A DNA stretch of 37,956 nucleotides from an uncultured Lachnospiraceae bacterium (GTDB lineage Bacteria > Bacillota > Clostridia > Lachnospirales > Lachnospiraceae), in the NCBI GenBank assembly GCA_946407725.1, contig CAMJPM010000025.1, positions 1 through 37,956 of the forward strand. Reading direction: 5' to 3'. The translations under genes and the position numbers were made by a program. Numbering within the stretch: the first letter of the stretch is position 1; every line of letters starts with the position of its first letter. The notes beneath the pieces were generated by a model. It was not told the origin of the DNA and did not search any database. It worked only from the letters and a program-made list of their open reading frames with translations. Shown here piece by piece: positions 31,892 through 37,956 of the stretch.

Positions 31892-34800
31892 ATGCATATC
31901 AATTTTCAGACAGACCCGCAGAACACAGCAGAAAAACTTAAGACAACGGTGAATAACAGAGCCCTCAGTGCGTATGGCGCAGCAAAGGGTCCGGGAGTTG
32001 TCATGGATTTAGAAAAAAACGCCGCTCACGGTTTCAGAGGTGTACAGGGAAATGACAAAAAGAACACCGAAAAAACCAGCATTTTAGATGAAGCGGAATC
32101 CTTTGACGCTAAAAATTCCCATAACTACATGGCTGTCATGTCTAATACCATGTCAGCTAAGGACTTTCAGGAAATGAAGGAAGAGGGCTACCACCCAGGA
32201 AGAATGAGCGAGGCAGAGGCCATAACCGGGCTTGACCGGATTAAGGTGATCCTTTCCCGGGCCGGTGTAGATGTGGCGGGATTTACCGATACCGTTGATA
32301 AGGAGACTATAAAAGAGATCACCGGAAGCTATGCCGGGGCAGAGGGATCCCGGGATATAACGGTGGCAGAATTTATGTCCGGGGATAAAACGGTGTCAGA
32401 ACTTACGTCCCGAGATATAACGGTGTCAGAGCCGACGTCCGGGGATAAAACGGTGTCAGAGCCGACGTCCGGGGATAAAACGGTGTCAGAGCTTACGTCC
32501 GGGGATAAAACGGTGTCAGAGCTTACGTCCGGGGATAAAACGGTGTCAGAGCTTATGTCCGGAGATAAAACAGTGTCAGAGCTTATGTCCGGAGATATAA
32601 CGATGTCAGAGCCGACGTCTGGAGATATAACGGTGTCAGAGCTCACGTCCGGGGATGAAACGGCTTTGAAGGATTTTGTCACAAAGGCATTTGAGAAACG
32701 GGACCTTCCGGCTACGGATGACAATATAAAGGATGCACTTAGAGCCTTAAACATGGCGTCTGAGATAGAGGTGCCGGACAGCGGAAGTATAGAAGTGCTG
32801 CTTTCCAATCAGAAAGAGCCTACTATAGAGAACGTGTATTTTGCAGAACACTCCGGAGCAGGTAAAGGGTCAGGACAGGCCGGGGGCTATTTTGCTTCGG
32901 GAGAAAAGGGTTACTATGCGGAAATAGCGGATAATGAGGATCTGCAGAGCATAGAAAAACAGATAGATGATGTGATCGAAAGAGCCGGATTTAAGCCGGA
33001 CAGGAGTCTCCGGGAGGATGCGAAAAATCTGATAAAGTCCGGGATTGCACTAAATGAAGAAAATCTTACGCTATATGAGGATATAAAGTGTATTGAATTT
33101 CCCCTTAAGGCCGGGGATCTGATGGCGGAGATCGCGGAAGCGGTTTCAAAGGGCGAAAGTGCAGCTTCGGCAAATCTTATCCGGGGCTATAACAGGATAA
33201 AGAATGAGAGGGTCTTAAACGAGACCAGGCTAAAAATGAATACGGAGGTCAACCGTGCCCTTAAAGCTGACAACGGTTTTTCACTGGATCAGGAGACTCT
33301 GTCGGAAAAGGTGGATGAGCTCAAGATAAAGGAAAGAGCTTTTTACAGGGCAGCGTTTGTGAGTGGCCGGAAGGAAGAGGGCTTTGACGTTGAAGAGAGC
33401 ATAAGCCTTGCGGAAGAGACTCTGTTTAAGGTCAGGGAAATAAAGGAGATGCCTTTAGCTCTCGTTGGAAGATTTTCTTCAGCGGAGGCTTTTACGGTAA
33501 ATGATGTTTATGAAGCCGGAAACCTGATGAAGGAACGCTTTGAAGAGGCAAATGCCACCTATGAGGCGGTTGGAACGTCTGTCCGTTCAGACCTGGGGGA
33601 CAGGCTGGAGGATGCCTTCAAAAATGTTCCCTCTCTCCTTAAGGAGCTGGAAATAAAGGAGACCTTTGAAAACTTAAGAGCCGTAAGGATCCTTGGATAC
33701 AACAGCATGGATATTACAGAGGAAAATATCGAGAGGGTAAAAGACGCTGATCAGACCATAAATACATTGATCAACCGCCTTACCGGTTCTGCCGTGGTAT
33801 CCCTAATCAGGGAAGGGGTTAATCCTCTTGAGACCAGCGCCAATGAGCTTATTAAAAAGATCACGGATATGGAAAATGTCAGTGAGGAAAACGAGAAATT
33901 CAGCGAATATCTTTTTAAGCTGGAGAGAAATAATGAGATAAGCGAAGACGAGGCGGAGTCCTATATCGGTATCTACAGGCTGATACGGCAGATAGAAAAA
34001 TCCGACGGCGCAGTGATCGGTGCCCTTGTAAATAACGGCCGGGAGCTTTCTCTTAAAAATCTGCTCTCAGAGCTTAGGACCAAGGGCAGGAAGCACATGG
34101 ATTTCAGTATAGATGATAAATTTGGCGGCGTTTCCGCTAAAGAGGGGTCTCCTGACAACAGGAGGATAGACACCCAGATCATGACGGCATTCCGGAAGGA
34201 GCCCGGCAGCCTGTCCGAAAACCAATTCGCCCAATCTGCACGCCCCCACTTTGCGGGTGAAACCGATGCGAATTTGGGTCACGTAGCCCGCTACGCTTCC
34301 CAAATTCGATCGGCTCCCCCACAAATTGGTGACGCCCATCTTGGGCAAAGCGTTTTCGGACAGTCTGCCGGAGAGCGGGACAATACCGGAAATGGGGGTC
34401 AGGCCTATTTCGGAAACGAAGATAAGGAAGCAGAAGGGCAGCAGCCCGGCAACGGCAGTGGCAGCGGGAGCGAGGAGATCCGGGATCCGCAGGTATCTTT
34501 TAATGAAAACGTGCTGCATGAGATATATGACAGACTTGATCCGGAGGCGTTGAGAAATGTTCCCGGGCTTTCAGGGAAAACCACCCTTGAGGAACTGTTG
34601 TCCGCTCTTCGTCAGAATATGCGCGGAGAGGGCTTTAAGGAAAATCCGGGAACCCTGCCGGAGGCAGATGCTCTCTACAACGAAGAGATGCTGGAAGAGA
34701 TCCGGGAAGCGGCTTCAAAAGAAGAAGAGGTCTATGCGCAGCTCCTTCGTTTCGGAGTTGAGATCACCCCTGAAAACGTCAATGCAATGGATGCCCTGAT

Positions 34801-35533
34801 GAATGACCGGGGAGCACTGTTTATGGCGCTTTCAAACCTCATGAACGGGAGTTTGTCGGAAAAGATCAGGGTTCGTTCTGGAAAGATCCTTGAGAGCATG
34901 GACAGGGAGGAGGATGAGGCAGAGGATCCCGGGGATGCGGTAAAAGAAGCTTATGCGGACATGATGGAAGAAACGCGGGAAATACTTAAGGAAGCATCGG
35001 AAGAGGCGGGACGTTACATAGACTTAAAGAGCCTTAAAAATATAAACCGGCAGCTTACAGTGGCAGCATCCCTTTCAAATGAGGAAAACTATGAGATCCC
35101 CATGGAGCTTAACGGAAGGCTTACCTCGGTGAATGTCAAGTTCATCAGGGGGACGCTGGAAGCTAAGGCCGCAGTTTCCTTTGAAACGGAAAGCTACGGA
35201 AAGGTCTACGGAGAATTCACCCTTAATAACGAAAGTATCAGCGGTTTTGTCACTGCGTCAAAGGATGAGGGAATAAATCAGTTAAAGGAAAGGGCAGAGG
35301 GATTTATTTCCATGTTAGGGGATAACGGAATAAAGACAGGGGACATTGTTTTTGAAAAGTCTTATAAAACAGATATTAACAGAATCCCGGTTGCTGCCGA
35401 TAAAGATAGTGTAGGTCACTTTAAGACCCCGTCAGGGATGGACGGGAGTAGCGAAAAAACAGGCAAGGATGCCGAAAAAAACCCAGCTGTTCTCTATAAA
35501 ACAGCAAAAATCTTTTTACAGTCGGTAAGGTAA
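31892..35533 (+). CDS. Large flagellar protein with FliK-like C-terminus
   Basis: About 1213 residues from the ATG at 31892 (MHINFQTDPQNTAEKLK). That start is chosen because flagellar exported proteins often begin like this; it has only a weak GGATG upstream, and in-frame TTG 31829 or GTG 31850 are possible. The body is Glu/Lys-rich helix, with a ten-unit repeat near 155-253 and an in-frame palindromic insert at about 771-827. Near 1065-1165, PMELNGRLTSVNVKFIRG, then GKVYGEFTLNNESISGFV and LGDNGIKTGDI, resembles the FliK hook-length control C-terminal domain. It may belong to a Lachnospiraceae family of large proteins near flagellin genes. Flagellin follows 12 bases after the stop. Confidence 0.72.
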   Translation: MHINFQTDPQNTAEKLKTTVNNRALSAYGAAKGPGVVMDLEKNAAHGFRGVQGNDKKNTEKTSILDEAESFDAKNSHNYMAVMSNTMSAKDFQEMKEEGYHPGRMSEAEAITGLDRIKVILSRAGVDVAGFTDTVDKETIKEITGSYAGAEGSRDITVAEFMSGDKTVSELTSRDITVSEPTSGDKTVSEPTSGDKTVSELTSGDKTVSELTSGDKTVSELMSGDKTVSELMSGDITMSEPTSGDITVSELTSGDETALKDFVTKAFEKRDLPATDDNIKDALRALNMASEIEVPDSGSIEVLLSNQKEPTIENVYFAEHSGAGKGSGQAGGYFASGEKGYYAEIADNEDLQSIEKQIDDVIERAGFKPDRSLREDAKNLIKSGIALNEENLTLYEDIKCIEFPLKAGDLMAEIAEAVSKGESAASANLIRGYNRIKNERVLNETRLKMNTEVNRALKADNGFSLDQETLSEKVDELKIKERAFYRAAFVSGRKEEGFDVEESISLAEETLFKVREIKEMPLALVGRFSSAEAFTVNDVYEAGNLMKERFEEANATYEAVGTSVRSDLGDRLEDAFKNVPSLLKELEIKETFENLRAVRILGYNSMDITEENIERVKDADQTINTLINRLTGSAVVSLIREGVNPLETSANELIKKITDMENVSEENEKFSEYLFKLERNNEISEDEAESYIGIYRLIRQIEKSDGAVIGALVNNGRELSLKNLLSELRTKGRKHMDFSIDDKFGGVSAKEGSPDNRRIDTQIMTAFRKEPGSLSENQFAQSARPHFAGETDANLGHVARYASQIRSAPPQIGDAHLGQSVFGQSAGERDNTGNGGQAYFGNEDKEAEGQQPGNGSGSGSEEIRDPQVSFNENVLHEIYDRLDPEALRNVPGLSGKTTLEELLSALRQNMRGEGFKENPGTLPEADALYNEEMLEEIREAASKEEEVYAQLLRFGVEITPENVNAMDALMNDRGALFMALSNLMNGSLSEKIRVRSGKILESMDREEDEAEDPGDAVKEAYADMMEETREILKEASEEAGRYIDLKSLKNINRQLTVAASLSNEENYEIPMELNGRLTSVNVKFIRGTLEAKAAVSFETESYGKVYGEFTLNNESISGFVTASKDEGINQLKERAEGFISMLGDNGIKTGDIVFEKSYKTDINRIPVAADKDSVGHFKTPSGMDGSSEKTGKDAEKNPAVLYKTAKIFLQSVR
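32351..32650 (+). repeat. Ten tandem 30-bp units coding a decapeptide
   Basis: Ten consecutive 30-bp units with no spacers encode variants of GDKTVSELTS (E/L/P/M/I substitutions: SELMS, SEPTS, GDITVSE). Most differ by one to three bases, so the array is recent. A partial eleventh unit (GDETALK) follows. The unit length is a multiple of three, so copy changes keep the frame. Confidence 0.95.
34203..34371. repeat. In-frame nested palindromic element inside the FliK-like gene
   Basis: The outer arms (34203-34222 and 34352-34371) are inverted with 19 of 20 bases matching; the core is CTGTCCGAAAAC/GTTTTCGGACAG. GCCCAA (34229-34234)/TTGGGC (34341-34346) extends the stem. A central helix CCGAT-g-CGAATTTGGG (34263-34278) pairs with CCCAAATTCG-ATCGG (34299-34313), closed by CGTAGC-cc-GCTACG (34282-34295). 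The frame stays open and encodes a Gln/Ala/His/Gly segment (AQSARPHF, GHVARYASQI, GQSVFGQSAG). Five CAA and a CGA codon occur here, while the rest of the gene uses CAG almost only. This looks like a palindromic element inserted in frame. Confidence 0.8.
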
Positions 35534-35545
35534 CGGAGGTATCCT

Positions 35546-36859
35546 ATGCAGATCAACAGTAATATAACAGCGCTCATCACAAATAATGCGCTTCTCAGAA
35601 ACGAAGCCGCATTTTCTCTTTCATCCGGAAAGCTTTCATCAGGTTATAAGATAAATACGGCGGGAGACGACCCCACCGGCTATGCCATATCCGGCAGAAT
35701 GCGCCAGCAGCTGGACGCCCTGAAAAGGGCGGATGTGAATGCCACCACCGGTAAGTCGGTTCTGGAGACTGCCGACGGGGCACTTGGTGAAGTCACGGAA
35801 ATGCTCCAGAGATTAAACGAGCTTTCCATAAAGGCCAGCAACGGCACCATGTCCACCAGCGACAGGGCTGATATACAGCGTGAAGTGGACGAGCTTACCG
35901 GGGAGATACAGAGGATCTCTGATCAGATAGAGCTTAACGGTCAGAAGCTTCTGGACGGACATCTGGAAAATCACGGATATTGTGAGAATGATAAAAACGT
36001 CCAGGTGGAAGGATACAATGAAAAGACTAAAGCCAAGACCTATAATATATCAATAAATGAGAATGTTAACACCACTACTGACGCAGAGGGCAACACGGTA
36101 GCCACACTCAATGTAAATATTTCCGGATTCCCCGAGGACAGCAGTCCGAATATACAGATGGAGCTTGATTATCCGGGATATATTGACAAGGAGATAGATA
36201 TAGGCGGCTATGAGGGAAAGGCTGTTACAAATGCCAGATATGAAAGTCCCACCCAGGGCTCCGTGAAGATATGTGAAGACGGTTCCCATATTATCACCAT
36301 GAAGGGAGCAAACGGAGAGGAGCTTACCTTGTCCATCAATAAAAATGACGTGACAAAGAGTACGATTCCCTATACCAGAAACGGCGCCGATTATGCCATG
36401 GATATTTATACAATAGATACCAGTTCAGTGTCCGGAGGCAAGCTTGAGATAACCCTTACCGGAGAAGGGGCGCTGGATCTTCATATCGGTGCGAATGAGG
36501 AGGAGATGATAGAGTGTTCACTTCCAAAAATCTCCTTAGAGAGGCTGGACATTGACAATCTGAACCTTAAAACCCAGGCGAGCGCTCAGGAATCCATCGA
36601 CAGAATTACCTATGCTCTTTCCTATGTATCCAGTGCAAGATCCCAGCTCGGCGCATATACAAACAGGGTAGAGCACAGCATCAGCTATCTTGCGGCATCA
36701 AACGAGAACCTGTCCAGTGCCATGAGCAGGATTCAGGATACGGATATGGCGGAGGAAATGACAAATTATGCCAGCAAGCAGATCCTGGTACAGGCTGCCA
36801 CCTCCATGCTTGCCCAGGCAAACCAGGCTCCCCAGCAGGCACTGCAGCTGATACAGTAA
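35546..36859 (+). CDS. Flagellin
   Basis: Subunit of the flagellar filament, 437 residues. The N-terminal D0/D1 part has LSSGYKINTAGDDPTGYAISGRM split over about 30-52 and VLETADGALGEVTEMLQRLNELSIKASNG. The C-terminal part has ISYLAASNENLSSAMSRIQDTDMAEEM and ends LAQANQAPQQALQLIQ, both diagnostic. In the TLR5-contact segment QR is kept but the usual RELAVQ reads NELSIK. The variable middle (about 150-345) contains three cysteines (GYCEND, KICEDG, IECSLP), which flagellins normally lack. ACGGAGG precedes the ATG. It lies 12 bases after the FliK-like gene and before fliS. Confidence 0.95.
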   Translation: MQINSNITALITNNALLRNEAAFSLSSGKLSSGYKINTAGDDPTGYAISGRMRQQLDALKRADVNATTGKSVLETADGALGEVTEMLQRLNELSIKASNGTMSTSDRADIQREVDELTGEIQRISDQIELNGQKLLDGHLENHGYCENDKNVQVEGYNEKTKAKTYNISINENVNTTTDAEGNTVATLNVNISGFPEDSSPNIQMELDYPGYIDKEIDIGGYEGKAVTNARYESPTQGSVKICEDGSHIITMKGANGEELTLSINKNDVTKSTIPYTRNGADYAMDIYTIDTSSVSGGKLEITLTGEGALDLHIGANEEEMIECSLPKISLERLDIDNLNLKTQASAQESIDRITYALSYVSSARSQLGAYTNRVEHSISYLAASNENLSSAMSRIQDTDMAEEMTNYASKQILVQAATSMLAQANQAPQQALQLIQ

Positions 36860-36863
36860 AGAT

Positions 36864-36907
36864 CTGTTGAAAAATCCGACGTAAACGTACATGTTGTTTT
36901 TCAACAG
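36864..36907 (+). terminator. Stem-loop between flagellin and fliS
   Basis: CTGTTGAAAAA (36864-36874) and TTTTTCAACAG (36897-36907) form a perfect 11-bp stem; the 22-base loop contains ACGT-aa-ACGT. The T-rich right arm may allow partial termination, keeping FliS below flagellin, or the stem may protect the flagellin RNA. The fliS ribosome site lies just beyond. Confidence 0.6.
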
Positions 36908-36933
36908 TTAACAGAAAGGGTTGGTTCCATAGA

Positions 36934-37395
36934 ATGACAGACGAGATGAAAAAGGAATTTACGCTTAAGATTTCCCAGGCAAACAGGACAAAGATAGTAG
37001 TTCTCACCTATGAGCTGGCACTGCAGTATATCTGCGATGCCAGAAATGCAGAGGACAGGGAAGGCTTTGTAAGAGGGGTACAGCATGCGAAGAACTGTGT
37101 GGAGCAGCTCCGGGGCGTACTTGATTATTCACAGGAAATAGCCCTGTACCTGTACAGGATCTATAATTATATTTCGCTTCTTATGGATAAAGCAATTATC
37201 AGAAACAACGGGAAACTTCTGGATGAGGCAGAGAGCCTGCTTACAAAGCTGCATGATGCCTTTGAGCAGATAATACCCCAGGATGCATCGGGACCGGAAA
37301 TGACCAATATTGAGACGGTGTATTCAGGCCTCACCTACGGCAGGACCGGGGTGACGGACAATGTTTCCGGGAGCAACCGGGGATACAGGGCCTGA
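36934..37395 (+). CDS. fliS: Flagellin export chaperone FliS
   Basis: Cytoplasmic chaperone that binds the C-terminus of newly made flagellin. The 153-residue protein is a four-helix bundle: KIVVLTYELALQYICDARNA, HAKNCVEQLRGVLDYSQEIALYL in two helices, then IYNYISLLMDKAIIRNNGKLLDEAESLLTKLHDAFEQI split over 88-122. The pattern I..L...LDY...IA..L...Y.Y is the FliS signature. A flexible 30-residue tail (about 124-153) extends past the bundle. Location directly after flagellin supports it. The GAAAGGG ribosome site is rather far from the ATG. Confidence 0.85.
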   Translation: MTDEMKKEFTLKISQANRTKIVVLTYELALQYICDARNAEDREGFVRGVQHAKNCVEQLRGVLDYSQEIALYLYRIYNYISLLMDKAIIRNNGKLLDEAESLLTKLHDAFEQIIPQDASGPEMTNIETVYSGLTYGRTGVTDNVSGSNRGYRA

Positions 37396-37417
37396 ATATA
37401 CAGCGGGAATCATGGTT

Positions 37418-37445
37418 CAGGAGCCTTCGGGCTCCTGTATTGTAT
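37418..37445 (+). terminator. Terminator after fliS
   Basis: CAGGAGCC (37418-37425), tetraloop TTCG, GGCTCCTG (37430-37437), followed by TATTGTAT. The UUCG loop makes an unusually stable RNA hairpin. Confidence 0.8.
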
Positions 37446-37467
37446 CCATTTAAAAGCATTTTACCTA

Positions 37468-37495
37468 TTGTATTCCATTTTAAATGCGTTACAAT
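37468..37495 (+). promoter_or_regulatory. SigA promoter of the riboswitch/CAP gene
   Basis: TTGTAT (37468-37473), a 16-base spacer and TACAAT (37490-37495). The RNA leader would be about 240 bases and includes two extra hairpins (GGCCGG-gttt-CCGGCC near 37580-37595 and CGGCT/AGCCG near 37606-37624) before the riboswitch. Confidence 0.55.
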
Positions 37496-37637
37496 ATAGG
37501 TGAATTAACAGGCGTTTTTTAGTGCGCCCTACAATTTAATACTGCCGGATGGAAGCATAACTGTTAATTGGGTTTACTGGGCCGGGTTTCCGGCCTGTGG
37601 TTTTCGGCTTGAGTCGTGAGCCGAGTTTATTTAGTGG

Positions 37638-37740
37638 ACTGTAAATTGGCAAACCTGCAGAAATGCAGCGACGCAAAGCTAAAGGGGGTTAACTGTTTTA
37701 CAGCACCCAGCCAGTTGCAGTTCCTCTGAAAGTGAGGAAC
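37638..37740 (+). ncRNA. Cyclic di-GMP-I (GEMM) riboswitch with ribosome-site hairpin
   Basis: P1 is ACTGTAA (37638-37644) with TTGCAGT (37715-37721). GGCAAACC (37648-37655) leads into CTGCA-GAAA-TGCAG, a GNRA-capped stem, then GACGCAAAGC (37670-37679), the conserved core of GEMM-I, then a third stem GGGGGTTAACTG...CAGCACCC. The following hairpin GTTCCTC (37720-37726)/GAGGAAC (37734-37740) contains the ribosome site GAGGAA five bases before the ATG, so it can hide it. Its 5' arm shares two bases with P1, so ligand binding, which stabilises P1, could alter access to the site. The direction of control cannot be told from sequence. Confidence 0.87.
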
Positions 37741-37744
37741 TATC

Positions 37745-37956
37745 ATGAAAAAATTGCTAATCCTGGTGATGATGTTCACCATGCTTTTCAGTGTTAAGAC
37801 CAATTTGTTTACGTTTGCTGCCGTAGATACTAATGCAGTAAACAAAAAAATGTTATCTTCCATCAACCAGCTGAGAGCAGAACAAGGCGAACAGGCATTG
37901 ACCATGGACAGCAGCCTGATATCCATTGCGAATATCCGTTCCCAGGAGGCTTCCGG
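37745..37956 (+). CDS. Secreted CAP/SCP-domain protein (3'-truncated)
   Basis: The first 70 codons of an exported protein. MKKLLILVMMFTMLFSVKTN followed by LFTFAA is a signal peptide with cleavage near AA-VD. The mature start, NKKMLSSINQLRAEQGEQALTMDSSLISIA in segments (about 33-62), matches the first helix of CAP (SCP/PR-1/YkwD) domains: LN.RA..G...L..D..L...A..R. The conserved His/Glu lie beyond the window. Translation is probably controlled by the c-di-GMP riboswitch directly upstream. YkwD-type proteins have unclear roles at the cell surface. Confidence 0.82.
   Translation, partial: MKKLLILVMMFTMLFSVKTNLFTFAAVDTNAVNKKMLSSINQLRAEQGEQALTMDSSLISIANIRSQEAS

Noticed and set aside
32351-32650. 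CRISPR array
   Set aside because: The 30-bp units are contiguous with no spacers, stay in the reading frame of a large protein, and no cas gene is present.
34067-34519. Minus-strand frame across the in-frame palindrome
   Set aside because: Openness follows from the palindrome itself; no ribosome site or family similarity. Mentioned only as support for the element.

Overview
The window looks like a chromosomal segment from a motile, saccharolytic Gram-positive anaerobe of the Lachnospiraceae type (Clostridia). The reasons are the FabK-type enoyl-ACP reductase, the CUT1 sugar transporter lacking its own ATPase and paired with an AraC regulator and LacZ, the SigD (sigma-28) promoters before flagellar genes, and the AGGAGG ribosome sites. 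I cannot name the genus from sequence alone. No rRNA, tRNA, CRISPR array, phage or transposase gene was seen.

Region 1 (1-7820): type II fatty acid synthesis cluster on the plus strand, accD(partial)-accA-fabH-fabK-fabD-fabG-fabF-fabZ-marR(fabT-like), tightly packed. It supplies malonyl-CoA (Acc), loads and starts chains (FabD, FabH) and runs the elongation cycle (FabF, FabG, FabZ, FabK). acpP, accB and accC are not in the window. The first ~100 bases carry a 53-bp-period tandem duplication that breaks the accD frame. A small zinc-ribbon gene, not previously listed among the long reading frames, converges on marR, and one palindrome contains both stop codons.

Region 2 (7972-15670): a beta-galactoside utilisation locus. 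An AraC regulator is followed by a lipoprotein sugar-binding protein, an intercistronic stem-loop, two permeases, a repeat-rich spacer with GCGAAGC mini-hairpins, and a GH2 beta-galactosidase.

Region 3 (15721-17356): a 196-bp MITE-like element with 19-bp perfect terminal inverted repeats, three internal hairpins and an 8-9 bp target duplication lies directly against the stop codon of a membrane diguanylate cyclase. Short palindromes with the same arms recur at 21215 and 31783.

Region 4 (17357-26155): a small lipoprotein, a FolT-like ECF substrate component and folC; an SPFH protein with two C-terminal zinc ribbons; a 990-residue secreted protein with an Asp-rich tract and an EF-hand loop; then divergent rsmA/ksgA and tatD sharing a dyad-containing promoter region.

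Region 5 (26312-30965): an 897-residue protein with helical-repeat N-terminus, Pro/Glu-rich linker and a degenerate AAA+-like C-terminus, followed by glgB.

Region 6 (31107-37395): flagellar module. Two SigD promoters drive a small unknown protein and a 1.2-kresidue protein with a FliK-like C-terminus; flagellin and FliS follow. The large protein contains ten 30-bp tandem repeats and an in-frame 169-bp nested palindrome with foreign codon use.

Region 7 (37396-end): a c-di-GMP-I (GEMM) riboswitch whose downstream hairpin sequesters the ribosome site of a secreted CAP-domain protein that runs off the window. With the diguanylate cyclase and the flagellar genes, this suggests local links to the motile/sessile switch.
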